A DNA stretch of 64,000 bases from Lonicera japonica (Eukaryota > Streptophyta > Magnoliopsida > Dipsacales > Caprifoliaceae), in assembly GCA_021464415.1 (NCBI GenBank), contig CM038468.1, positions 35,266,969-35,330,968 on the forward strand, read 5' to 3'. Both the position numbers and the translations under genes were made by a program. The notes below the pieces were generated by a model, which was not told the origin of the DNA, did no database searches, and worked only from the letters and a program-made list of their open reading frames with translations. Below are positions 1-10,680 of this stretch, in pieces. Each line of letters begins with the position of its first letter. Position 1 is the stretch's first letter.

Positions 1-2115
1 CCCTTAAACTTGGATGATGTGCTTGTATGGATGCATGTATATATGATGTTGAATATTGAAATAGAAATGTGCTTGTATCTATGTATTTATGTGATTGGGG
101 GTTTCGAGGTTGTTGTTGTGGGTTGGGGGTTTTGGTGGTTGGTGATTTCAGTGGTGGTTTGGAGGTTTCGGTGGTGGCACTTGGGTGGTGGTTTGGGGAT
201 TTTAGTCGTGGTTTGGGACTTTTCTCTATGTAAGGGTTTAGAAAGCGTTTGTATAGATTATGACGGTGTAGGTGTATGGCGGTGTAGCCATTTTGATGGC
301 GGCAGGGGGTGAAATTTATTTTGGAGCGAATTTTGGTTGTAGATCTGTATAACTTGTGAAATAGTGATATTTTATATAATTTTGAGCCAAAGTTTTAGTG
401 GTCCCTCGGTAATGATAAAATCTGTATGCTTTCAAAATTGCGTAAGGAAAAGAGGTCGGATGCTTTCTAGAATAAAATTCATATTAAAATCAACTGAACC
501 ATTTTAAAAGTAATAAAATTTTACATTTAAGCAATTGGTTCAGAATTTTTTTTTCCTTCAATCAGAGGTGTTTAGCATTGGTTTAGATATGATTTTTTAA
601 TTATTAAGAACATATTTTTAGTACATGTCTTAAATTTTGTTTACCTAAAATATATTATCATAAATTTATAATGAAGGGTGCCACCTGTATGAGTAGTTTT
701 GTACTTCAAATTGATGTGTTTTAATACTTAAATTGGGATATATTTCTAGGATTGTGTTGAAATGCTATAACAATAAAGTTTATAAACATGTTAATTTTTG
801 GATTATTATGTATTTTTTGGATTATAAACATGTTATACCCTATTGGACCCCTTTAAGTTTTTTCCTATAAATAAAATTTATAACTTTCTAGGTTTAAACA
901 TATAAATAAAACCTTAATTTTGCATACAATGAGATTTATCAGTATATAAATATGAAGAAAACAATACATAACAATTACGGGTCTTTATTAGTTAAGTTAT
1001 CTTGATTTCATTTTTATATTAATTATTTTTAAGTGAAAAAAAAATATAGATTTCTATTATGTTTCAAAACCCCAAATTTAAAATTATGAACCTTCCCTTG
1101 CATGTTCACGGGTTGGTATGCATTCAATACAAAATCAATTACCTTCCATTTCCCCAGATACATCCTCTAATAATTGAAGAGGAGAATTGGAGAATCTTTT
1201 TATAGATAAGGATGGGTGCTTAAATTATTAATTTTTGGGTGCTTCTACCAACACTCAAACAAAAGAACAGCTATATGGAATTTTTTTATTTTTTTCAATT
1301 ATTAGGGGAAAAAAAAGAACATTTTTTTTGTTTTAAATATTTTTGTTTGGTTTTCTATAACATCTATATGGAGTTTTTAATTTCTCTTAATTTTTCAAGA
1401 ATAATGTTTAAAAATCATATCAAACTAAAACCTTAATTAAGTATAGATGTAGTATTCACATTAACAAATTAAACCATTTTAGTAAGTATGCATTAATTTT
1501 TTTTAAATTATAAATTAGCCTTCATGTTTAAACGTAATATCAAATTGTATTTATGTTTTATTTTTCGTAGAAATGTCTTTAAACTTTGATTCCAATTCCG
1601 GAACATCATGATCATATGTCATCTATTTTTTGGAGAGGCTACTACAATTTGAGTGTCATGGACGTCGAAGATTCTTTTGTTGAAGGGCATAGACATGGAG
1701 AGGGAAAAAAATAGAAGAAATACCACTGCTAGTACAAGCACTGCGTGAAATTAATTAAGTGTGCAAGGAATAAAATATATTAGCATGTCTTTTTTACTTG
1801 TGAGAGTCAGTTTTATGTAATTTGTTTAATTAGGTGGTGTAGAATTGCCTCTAACATTGTTATGTATCTTTTTTGTATATGTACGGGTAAAATAACTTGT
1901 TTATTGACTATGTATGAATGCAAAATTAGTGATTACCCATAGAAAATGTAATGCGATAATATCTATCAATTTGTTTTATTAATGAATGGTTATCTATTTG
2001 CATTCTTAACATAGGTGTTGAAATGTTTTTCCTTTTTTTTTAAATTATGTACACATGTACTAGTAAATATGTAATTTTTGTTACATATTTTCTAATGAAC
2101 ACGTACATGAAACAG
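1..2115 (+). other. 5' UTR intron of the MULE PMD gene (3' part)
   Basis: There is no convincing coding sequence. The block is AT-rich, with a G/T-rich stretch at 90-330. In copy 2 the corresponding sequence starts at a donor CAG|GTAAAC (40201/40202) behind a C/T-rich leader. Here it ends at an acceptor GAAACAG (AG at 2114-2115), 10 bp before the first ATG of the PMD frame. I therefore read it as one ~2.1-kb leader intron. Small open frames inside it, such as 10-312, are unlikely to be genes. Confidence 0.6.
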
Positions 2116-2125
2116 GTTTTGCTCG

Positions 2126-4671
2126 ATGGATCCTGGTCCTGAGGATCGGCGTGTATTATATTTACAGGAGCATCATAGGTCGTCCGCTATATGGGACGGC
2201 CATGATCCTGCTTTGTTGGAGGCACGTAGGAGTGCTACTGAGTTTACTGGGCCTGATGGACAGCATATTATCCTTCCTGAGAGGGTACAGCGTGTATTAC
2301 TACGAGCTGGCTTTTACGGGTTGTACCGCATAGGTCACATCCAGTACGATCACGCACTCATTACGGCTATGGTAGAGCGATGGCGGCAAGAAACGCACAC
2401 GTTTCATCTACCAGTTGGGGAGTGCAGTATCACACTCCAGGATGTCGCCGTACTGATTGGATTACCAATCGATGGCCTTGCAGTTACTGGCCCTCCATTG
2501 GATGCCCCTCCGACCGATATTTGCGAGCGTGTACTGGGCATCTGACCACCAGACCACGCTTTTAGGAGATCGAAGTTGAAGCTTTCTTGGGTTGCCGATA
2601 CATTTGGAGAGGTACCTGCTCATGATGCCGACGACGTTGTTATTGAGCGATACGCACGTGCGTGGATTATTAAATCGCTCGGCGGTTCTGTTTTGGCTGA
2701 CAGGTCATCGGCATATGTCAAAGTTTCTTTACTCCCACTACTTCAAGATTTAAATACAGTGGGCCATTATAGCTGGGGTAGTGCCGCACTTGCCATGTTG
2801 TACAGGGAGATGTGTCGAGCCACGCATATAAAATCAAAGCAAGTTGCCGGTCCACTAGTGTTGTTACAGGTATATGTTTAGGCTAAATTTTGCAACTTTT
2901 TATCTTATATTTTGAATTTATATGTTCAATAATATATTGTGATTTAATTTTTGTTAGTTATGGTGTTGGGAGAGATTGACACATATTCGCCCTTGTCGGC
3001 TCGATATAGCTATTGTTGAGGACGAGCTCATTCATTCGATTGATAGACCACCACACGGAGCTAGGTTTGTTGATTTGTAACAAGACTATTCTCAATATAT
3101 TATACGCTTCGATATTTTTAATACCCTTCATTTATTTAATAAAGGTGGCGGACGAGGTTCTCACTAGACCGGACACCGATACATGTTTTGACTCATTATA
3201 GGGACCAGCTAGATCTTATGTGGGCGGAGCAGGTAAATCTAATTACTACGTATGATTTAATTACTCTCAGTGTGGTGTATATGGTATTGAAGAAGCTAGA
3301 CTGTTGTGTGACTATAAGATAAATAGCCATTGATTGATTGAGAAAACTATATTTGTCTTTTTGAATAAGTTTGAGATAATTATATATAAATTCCTTTTGG
3401 ATTGATTGGGAGATGAATTTGTTTGGAAACTTTTTATAAACTTGTTAAATAGGTCAATATGAAAAAAATGGATTGATCTAAAAACAGACGGAACTCTGCT
3501 GAAATTTCAAAAAATTATAAATTTATTGTTTAGACACATATAAATGTCTTGATATAATTTTTCAAACCTATTAGTTATACTTAATCATTTTACAGATGAT
3601 CTGGCAGCCGTATACTGCACATGTTATAGCTGGTTTGTCGCCTTATTGTCTAGCCGGTCAGGCTATATGGCGCAGCCGGTCACCCCTTATCTACTTTGAG
3701 ATTGTGGAGTGGCACCTCCCAGACAGAATGATGCGCCAGTTTGGTTTACAACAAAATATCCCTGCTGTTTTTGACATAAGTGAGCAGTTACACGATACGG
3801 ATATGAGGGGGAGGGGGCGCGGAGATCCCGTTGATTGGAGGCATCAGCACCACGATTTTATCGCTTTTTGGGATCGTAGACTCGAGCACGTAGTCACTGT
3901 GGATGTGTTACAGGGGCCGATTCAGTATGACCACCCGTATATGATTTGGTTTCACACTATCACTCGACGTTTCATACTTGCGGCACCGGAGCAGCCGCCC
4001 GAGTTTGGTCCTGAGCCAGTAGGAGTCATGTTGGAGATACTAGTAAGTTAGAATTGCATCCGTGAAATGTAATTTTGAAATTGTACATGAACTTTAATTT
4101 TAAATTTATATAATTTTTTTCTTCTCCACGGGGATGCACTTGCTAGGATATATACATTGGCTATGAACCATCCTTTGCGGTCGATCACAGGAGATTCTAC
4201 ATCCGAGGAGATATCTAACTTTGCTCATACAGCTCTTGTTACGGCGTGACAGGAGTTTCGATTATCTGTTGATCCATTTCAGGTCCATAACCCTATACCT
4301 GACCCAATCCCACGACTCTATCACCGTCGTCGTTAGAGGCGGCAAGCTACTGCTACTAGCAGTAGTACCAGTACGTCTTCAGCACAGCTCCCTACATTAG
4401 CACATGATGCTGGTCCGTCTACCTCTACACAGCATATCTCATCCCCCACCACCACCACCACTACTACTACTAGTACGTTACCCACCACTACTACTATGTT
4501 ATTTCCCTATGATCCCCTCAGCTTACCAGATAGCAGTACGTTACCCACCCCCACCAGCACGTTACCCACCCCCGCCACCATTACTATTACATCTGTGTTT
4601 TCTTCTCCATTGTCCCCCAGCATATCACAGTCAGATATTTTATCTTCCGCACCTGACCCCACCACTACTTG

Positions 4672-4708
<37 letters not shown>

Positions 4709-4845
4709 GCTACTACTACTACTACTAGTACGTTACCCACCTCTGCCATTACTACTACTACTACATCTGTGATTTCTTCTCCATTGCCCCCCGTCATATC
4801 ACAGTCAGATACGTTATCTTCCGCACCTGACCCCACCACTACTTG

Positions 4846-4882
<37 letters not shown>

Positions 4883-5405
4883 GCTGCTGCTGCTACTACT
4901 AGTACGTTACCCACCTCCACCATTACTACTACTACATCTGTGATTTCTTCTCCATTGCCCCCTGTCATATCACAGTCAGATACGTTATCTTCCCCACCAC
5001 CAGCCAGCTTACCGCAGCTGAGTACGACAGACTTCTCTTCACTCCCTACTATATACGAGGACTTTGACATATATAGGACAGTATGTGTCTATATTGACGA
5101 CAGACTCGTCATTTATTTCACCAGTTGTGTCGCATCAGCTTTCACTCGGACATTCGCAGTCGCCACCGACACTTACACCCACGTATCATGATGACATAGT
5201 GACACAGCTGGGCATACCAGATGTTGTAAATGTACCTGTGGTACCTATCGATATAGGTCGAGGGAGAGGGAGAGGTAGACCGAGGGGTAGGGGTAAGGGT
5301 AAGGACAGGGGCAGAGGTCAGGGTGTAGAGGCACACACCCATACAGAGATGGAGAGGGATGAGAGGCCGAAGAGGAAGAGGAAACAACGTAGTTGTGGTA
5401 CTTAG
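2126..5405 (+). pseudogene. Plant mobile domain (PMD, aminotransferase-like) gene carried by the MULE, damaged
   Basis: The exons I can place are 2116-2869, 2958-3064, 3145-3232, 3596-4042 and about 4130-5405, with GT-AG junctions for the first three introns. The joined frame has PMD hallmarks: GLYRIGHIQYD, then FHLPVGECSITLQDV and IGLPIDG, then ERYARAWI, LADRS, LLPLLQDL, ALAMLYREMCRAT and GPLVLLQ, followed by WERLTHIRPCRLD. The tail after about 4340 is very Thr/Ser/Pro-rich and ends in an Arg/Gly-rich, basic KRKRKQRS segment, plausibly nuclear. PMD proteins such as Arabidopsis MAIN/MAIL1 act in transcription and silencing; the role of transposon versions is unknown. Damage: in-frame stops at 2543-2545, about 4246 and about 4336, a frame change near 5000-5100, and no AG acceptor before 4130. 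Family call strong; activity doubtful. Confidence 0.85.
4601..5000 (+). repeat. In-frame tandem repeat with ACT microsatellites (Thr-rich tail)
   Basis: A unit beginning TCTTCTCCATTG recurs at 4601, 4775 and 4946 (periods of 174 and 171 bp, 58 and 57 codons). Each unit encodes roughly SSPLPPVISQSDTLSS followed by a poly-Thr run made of ACT triplets. Unit lengths are multiples of three, so the frame survives. The Thr runs differ slightly in copy 2, as expected for an unstable triplet repeat or for consensus error. Confidence 0.85.
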
Positions 5406-5455
5406 TAGGTTGATTATTAGTTATTAGACAAAAAATGTATTTTCATTACCCATAA

Positions 5456-5551
5456 ATGTTTTGGTTGTACATGTGTATTTATTTTGCTTACTTGTATGAT
5501 TTAATGTTTTGGTTGTACATGTGTATTTATTTTGCTTACTTGTATGATTTA
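5456..5551. repeat. 48-bp perfect tandem duplication between the convergent genes
   Basis: Two head-to-tail copies of a 48-bp unit (5456-5503 and 5504-5551), starting ATGTTTTGGTTGTACATG, lie just after the PMD stop codon in the ~420-bp spacer separating the 3' ends of the two MULE genes. It is probably in 3' UTR. The duplication is also in copy 2 (about 45593-45680) with small indels. Confidence 0.85.
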
Positions 5552-5823
5552 ATGTGTACATATCAAAGATAAAAATATAACTATGAGGGGGCAAAAAATG
5601 TGTCTATAAGAAACATTATACATTAAATTAATTAAACAAAGATCAAGGTTACAACATTGCGCATTAAGCAAAATAATATATTACAACTACTGTACAAAGT
5701 CAAGCATACAACTAGAAAATATTATACATTAAATAGTGTAAAAATAAACTAATAGCCAGAAATCTGCTACATTATCAAATAATAAAGTCATACTGCATAT
5801 CTAATTGTGGGCCAATGCAACAA

Positions 5824-8364
5824 TTATTTAACTTGATTTCGAGGACACTTGCGGCGATCATGTCCCACCTCTCCACAAGTCCCGCAATGGTTGTATCTTC
5901 GACGATCACTGACGTCCATCTCGTTATGAATGCACCTAGATGGACGACCCTTTTGACGCAATAAGTTTGGATTAGGAATCAAAACACCTGGAATTGTACT
6001 AACCAAAAGGGTATCCCAGTAATCTTTTGTCAAAGCAGGATGCAAAGTGGGAGAATATGTACCCACATACGCCTCAAGAGTCAAGTGTTGATGAATTAAG
6101 TATTTCGGTTCTAATCTTAATTCAGCACACACCGCCAATACATGTTTACAAGGATACTTATAAATTTGCCACCTCCCGCAGCTGCACGTGCCTTCCATAA
6201 TGTTTACATTCTTAACATTTCCTTTGGCTGATGTGACAGAGGCAAGTCCCTCTGAGTTGTTATGCCTAAAAACAATATACTTGCCGATATCCTTCATGCG
6301 ATTCGATAATTTCAGTGCCATGAATGGCGTGTGTTCCACCTCTGAATTGTCAAGCCTATCTTTACCCTGTTCGCCTCTTTCACAAAAGTACGTAACAAGG
6401 TGATAAAAAATGAGCTGCACCGACGCAGTAATAGGCAATGATCTCGCACCAATTAAAACTCCATTGAAAACCTCTGAGATATTTGTTGTCTTTATCCCAT
6501 AACGATGCTCTCCATCATGAACAAAAATCCACTTTTCTAGGGGAATTTGTTTTAGCCACCTCCATGGTTTTTTTCCTTCGCTCTCTTCTTCATTATCATA
6601 CTCTTTGATCCTGTCCATATACTTATTGAATTTTGGCAAGCAGTAAGTAGTTGCAGCCTTCCACATTAGTATCTTTAAAGTCTCGTCTGGTTTACATTTA
6701 CTTGTAAAGTTACTGCGGACATGTCGCATACAAAACCGATGGTCTGTCATTGGCTCTTGAAATTGTGGGTCAGAATTAATTACAGACAGTATGCCCTTGT
6801 GCCGATCAGAAATCAAGAAAATTCCATCTCGTCCCCTTACCACGTAATGCCAAAGACGCGTGAGAAAAAAGTTCCATGTGTCATGACTTTCCTCATCGCC
6901 GAATCCAAATGCAAGAGAAAATATTCCTTTATTTGCATCCATAGCCATTGCAACAAATAATTTTCCATTGTACTTGCCACGTAAATGTGTCGCGTCTACA
7001 CTTATAACAGGTTGGCAATGCATAAAGCCTTCAATGGGCGCACTAAAGGCCCAAAAGTTCTTATCAAAAATATGATAATGGCCATCATACATCTTGCTTC
7101 TATACTCGTGGACGGTGCGTTGATTGTTGTATTTAATTCCTGCCAAATATCTCGGCATAATAGCATAAGACTCTTTCCAATCGCCAAATAATATTTCAAT
7201 AGCCTTCTGCTTCGCACTCCATGCCTTCCAATAAGAAATCTTGTAACCATATTGATCCTTAACAAATGCGACGATAACACCAATCTTAAGGCCAGGGTCA
7301 ACCTTAACCATGTGCTTTACTCTGCTTGCAATGAATTTGCAGTCCAAATGTTTATGAGTTAGTTTCAAACGATTAAATGTGCATGTGTGAAGACCCTCGT
7401 ACTTGGTTATCTCAAACTGGCCATGTTTCTTCTTCCTCTTACAAGCACGCAGTCGCCATTTGCACCTTCTTTCTTGCAATTTACACTTTATTGCCCATGT
7501 ATCTGCCTTTGATTCATCAATAATAAATTCACATGAATTCTTAATTGCATATTGTTTCACGGCAATCTTCAACTTATCTTTAGTCTCGTAAATGGGCCCA
7601 TTCTGTAATTCATTTTGATCTACCAACTGTTCATTAATTGTCACCTCCTGATCCACATACGTAACAGGATATTGTGTGTACCATGATGGTATGTCTTCCG
7701 CAACCACCTCAATTTGGTTTGATTGTTCACATTCATCGCTTTCAGTGTCACTCCTTTCTGTACGACTGTTAGATTCCGAGTTCCAATCCGTATCCTCTCC
7801 AGTGGAGTCATCATATTCTATACCATCTCCGTACTCAAACATTGGGTGTTCCGGTATGTAATTCTTAGGGGTATGGCCGTGTGACTCAGGAGAAAATTCA
7901 AGCTTTTTTGATGGCCGTGAAGTAGAAGGCAAGTTAGAAACATTAGTGTATTGTGTAGGTGGTGGTGAAGTATATGACACCGAGGCTGGAAATTTTTCAG
8001 CAAGTGGGAGCACACCATAATTCAAATTAACTTTCTCCACATACAAATCGATTGCATTCATAGAGGGAACATTTAAAATTATTCCCATTACAAAATGTAA
8101 GCTTATGTCATCATTAATTTTATGGAGGAAGAAACTACAAACATTCATGGTCACAAACAGTGGACATCTACATACAATCTTTAAGGTGGACGGTGAGAGG
8201 TCGACATTCATAACAGAATAAATCATTCCAACTAATTCCGAGTACGTCGTACCTTCTTTAACGATAATTCCTGTTTTATGTTGCATATTGTAACATTGTC
8301 CATGCTCTCTATTAATAATTTCTCCGCCCCAGTATAAAAGCATAAATACTTGTCTGTTCGTCAT
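5824..8364 (-). CDS. MURA-like MULE transposase, intact (846 aa from the ATG at 8364)
   Basis: It catalyses cut-and-paste transposition of this MULE in the nucleus. The reading frame is uninterrupted. Order: a variable acidic N-terminus (~1-250); MuDR-type DNA-binding domain (~255-330, ending YEGLHTCTF); MULE DDE domain with D457 (ISVDATHLRG), D520 (LISDRHKGI), a Cys/His motif (FCMRHVRSNF) and candidate third acid E631 (NISEVFNG); SWIM zinc finger C727-C729-C739-H741 (CSCGRWQ...YPCKHV); C-terminal CCHC knuckle C827-C830-H835-C840 (CGTCGEVGHDRRKC). Length is typical of MURA proteins. I chose the ATG at 8364 because it lies 3 bp after a likely acceptor (GAAG|GTAATG); the frame runs 4 codons further upstream without an ATG. 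The gene is probably driven from the right terminal repeat. Confidence 0.95.
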   Translation of the reverse strand: MTNRQVFMLLYWGGEIINREHGQCYNMQHKTGIIVKEGTTYSELVGMIYSVMNVDLSPSTLKIVCRCPLFVTMNVCSFFLHKINDDISLHFVMGIILNVPSMNAIDLYVEKVNLNYGVLPLAEKFPASVSYTSPPPTQYTNVSNLPSTSRPSKKLEFSPESHGHTPKNYIPEHPMFEYGDGIEYDDSTGEDTDWNSESNSRTERSDTESDECEQSNQIEVVAEDIPSWYTQYPVTYVDQEVTINEQLVDQNELQNGPIYETKDKLKIAVKQYAIKNSCEFIIDESKADTWAIKCKLQERRCKWRLRACKRKKKHGQFEITKYEGLHTCTFNRLKLTHKHLDCKFIASRVKHMVKVDPGLKIGVIVAFVKDQYGYKISYWKAWSAKQKAIEILFGDWKESYAIMPRYLAGIKYNNQRTVHEYRSKMYDGHYHIFDKNFWAFSAPIEGFMHCQPVISVDATHLRGKYNGKLFVAMAMDANKGIFSLAFGFGDEESHDTWNFFLTRLWHYVVRGRDGIFLISDRHKGILSVINSDPQFQEPMTDHRFCMRHVRSNFTSKCKPDETLKILMWKAATTYCLPKFNKYMDRIKEYDNEEESEGKKPWRWLKQIPLEKWIFVHDGEHRYGIKTTNISEVFNGVLIGARSLPITASVQLIFYHLVTYFCERGEQGKDRLDNSEVEHTPFMALKLSNRMKDIGKYIVFRHNNSEGLASVTSAKGNVKNVNIMEGTCSCGRWQIYKYPCKHVLAVCAELRLEPKYLIHQHLTLEAYVGTYSPTLHPALTKDYWDTLLVSTIPGVLIPNPNLLRQKGRPSRCIHNEMDVSDRRRYNHCGTCGEVGHDRRKCPRNQVK

Positions 8365-8367
8365 TAC

Positions 8368-9530
8368 CTTCAACACAATTAAAGAAATTTATCATCAACT
8401 GATAATAAATACAATTTACTTAAACTAATCAAGCATGCCCTCCATTATGATGGTAAATAATACATTTTTTAAAATAAAATATAATTTCTCAAAAAATAAA
8501 TAAGTATATACATTCTTCAAAATAGGGGTATAATTATTGAAAAATCAAAATTACGTATCAACCCCTACGAAATATTAGATTAAAGTATTTACTTAAAATC
8601 ATAAAATCAATTTTTGCAAATAAAAAAATATGGTTAACCACTACGAATATAATTACTTGAACTTGGGCCCATTTTTTTCTTTGTTTAATTTATATTTTAC
8701 CCACCTGTTTTGAAAAAATAGGAAATGACCCAAAACTTCGGATAATCACTAATTTCTTGTTTTTATTTTTCCTAAAATACCCTTAGTTGACTTTACAAGT
8801 AAACAATTTAATTATCCCTAAGATTTAGATTATAGCTAACTTTTGAATTTTTAAATCTATTAATATCCAAAATTCCAAAATAAACATCCACTTATTTAGG
8901 GAACTTTCAAAAATATTATAACAAAAATCATAAATCGTATTACTTGGGCTAAACACATATTTTCTATATCACAATAATATGATAATAAATCTACAAATTT
9001 ACAATAATTCATACATTCGCAAATCTACAAATCTATATTTCAATCCTAGATCTAGAAACAATCTAACAAATCTATATCACAAATTTATAATAATATCCCA
9101 TTTATTTCATTCATATAATTATTATGCAAGTATAGATGTACAAATAATCAAAATATATAAATTTACAAATAAACAAAAATTATAGATCTAAGCATAATCA
9201 AAATACTATAAATGGACATACCTATTTTTGTTGAAGTAGAGAGAAATTCTTATGCATCAATGATCTTCTCAACTTTTTTTTTTTCGTATTTTAAATTGTG
9301 AAAAAGATGGAGAGAAGAAGGGGAAGAAAAGTAAGAAGAGCAAGAACAAGTATACATATGAAGTAATATACGATACAATAAAAATTATATAAGGAATTTA
9401 GAAGACTTCATCAACTTCACAGAAGAAGAGCAAGAAGAAAGAAGAAAAGCAACAAGAAACAGAAGAAGATGAAGATCAAGGAAAAATAAAGAGGAAGACG
9501 GCGCACTGAAATATTATGAGTAGGGTGTGG
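8368..9530 (-). other. 5' leader exon and 854-bp 5' UTR intron of the transposase gene
   Basis: On the minus strand a pyrimidine-rich leader (~9530-9222, GAAGAAGAG-type purine tracts on +) ends at the donor AATAG|GTATGTCC (intron from 9221). A GAAG acceptor at 8368 lies directly before the transposase ATG. The intron itself is very AT-rich. This mirrors the other MULE gene: C/T-rich leader next to the terminal repeat, then a 5' UTR intron. The exact transcription start cannot be seen. Confidence 0.5.
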
Positions 9531-9618
9531 TGGAAATTAACTAAAAAACGCGAAAAGCAATTGCGATTTCAAAAAAAAAACCTGCATTAAAAATGTGGTT
9601 TGTGATATCGATTTTAAG

Positions 9619-9848
9619 GGTAAAATTAATGTTCAGAGTAGCGTTTTTAGAGGTAAAAACGCAGTACCTAGTCGCGTTTTTACTGCAAATTTTTATTTTT
9701 TTTTGTAAAACCGCTACTATGAATTGTTTAAGGGAAAAACGCGACTTCAAACCTCGATTTTAAAACACCTCTATTTCCCCAATTAAGTTCAAAAGTCCCC
9801 TATTTAGCAAAATAAGTTTAAAAAGAATCATAGTTTGAAAAAAAAGTC
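9619..9848. repeat. Right terminal inverted repeat of MULE copy 1
   Basis: The reverse complement of this segment aligns with 39668-39860: both begin GACTTTTTTT, continue CAAACTATGATTCTT, share AATCGAGGTTTGAAGTCGCG, and end near GAACATTAATTTTACCC. The right repeat has an extra ~35 bp relative to the left. It contains inverted GCGTTTTT/AAAAACGC blocks able to fold into a short hairpin. Confidence 0.88.
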
Positions 9849-9857
9849 ACATTTTAT
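9849..9857. repeat. 9-bp target site duplication, right side (ACATTTTAT)
   Basis: ACATTTTAT follows the element end directly. The same nine bases precede the left end at 39659-39667 and follow the right end of copy 2 at 49945-49953. The left partner of copy 1 is outside the window. Confidence 0.85.
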
Positions 9858-10680
9858 CTTTTAAGAGAATCTGCAAATGATATCCTAAAGTTTACTCGTT
9901 ATATATTATATAAATTTAATTTTTATTTGTTATATTTCTTCGCTATAAGATTAGGTATTTTAAATTTGGCTATTTAGCAACCATTGTGAGTATGATAAAT
10001 TGTTAAATTTAACATATTAATTTAATACAGCAGAGAGAACTTAGCAAACAAATATAAGCCGGTATGGTAAAGAGTGGGCAAAATTACCATACAGCTAAAT
10101 TTTACTCTTACAACTCTTTTTCACTTGTATGGGTCATATGCTTGTCCTAAATTCGTATAAAAAAAAATATAAGTGTTGCTTACTCATATGACCCATATGA
10201 GTGAAACACACTCGTATGACCCATACTAGTATTTATCTTCAATTCTATCTCACAAAAAGTAAAAATAAAAATAAAAAAGGGAGAGAAATGCTCATATGCG
10301 TGAAGCACATTTGTATGGCTTATACGAGTGTGCCTCACTCGTATGAGGCATTTTATTTTATTTTAGCTCAAAATTAATATGAGTTTTGCACGCTTGTATG
10401 ATTATATTTTATGCCATACCCGTTGTATTTAATCTGAAAACTCAGTAACCAATTTGTAAATTTGGCTCTAAATTTTAGCATCATGATGTGGATGCTCTAA
10501 GAAAAATCCTTTTAATTATTGGGCCAATAGTATATTATGTTATATTTTCTTTATTTTAAAATATATCTATATGTATGTAAAAATAACTCGTACATATGCA
10601 TAACATGTATGTCAATTTGTAATGATATGAGAATACAAAGGTAATAGAGCCGGGAAAAAATATTAAGTGGTTATGGTGTC
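9858..10680. other. Flanking AT-rich DNA, no gene seen
   Basis: This is sequence into which the MULE inserted. I see no coding frame of note. It contains the palindrome cluster listed separately (10059-10431) and otherwise only AT-rich DNA. Confidence 0.5.
10059..10431. repeat. Cluster of short CTCATATGACCCATATGAG-like palindromes
   Basis: About 370 bp carry at least six versions of an NCTCRTATG word in both orientations, including CTCATATGACCCATATGAG and CTCGTATGACCCATACTAG. An inverted pair GGTATGGTAA/TTACCATAC lies at the left edge, and GCCATACCC at the right edge. It may be a small fold-back element or a decayed promoter array of an LTR. I found no target duplication. Confidence 0.5.

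Larger units (their letters stand above)
1..9848. mobile_element. Mutator-like element (MULE), copy 1, left end outside the window
   Basis: This is the right-hand ~9.85 kb of a class II transposon. It holds two convergent genes, a PMD-containing gene (+) and a MURA-like transposase (-), and ends in a terminal inverted repeat closing with ...AAAAAAAAGTC at 9848, followed by ACATTTTAT. The complete second copy (39668-49944) has the matching left end GACTTTTTTTTC, preceded by the same ACATTTTAT. A 9-bp target duplication is the Mutator superfamily hallmark. The layout recalls maize MuDR, with genes transcribed inward from both ends and 3' ends meeting in the middle. The right flank is the same in both copies, so they are one insertion that was later duplicated, or assembled twice, and not two transpositions. 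Confidence 0.9.

Noticed and set aside
10..312. Open frame of 100 codons at the window start
   Set aside because: It lies inside the inferred 5' UTR intron, is G/T-biased low-complexity sequence and is frame-shifted in copy 2.
4507..5070. Long minus-strand frame rich in Val
   Set aside because: It is the reverse of the ACT microsatellites of the PMD tail; no independent evidence.
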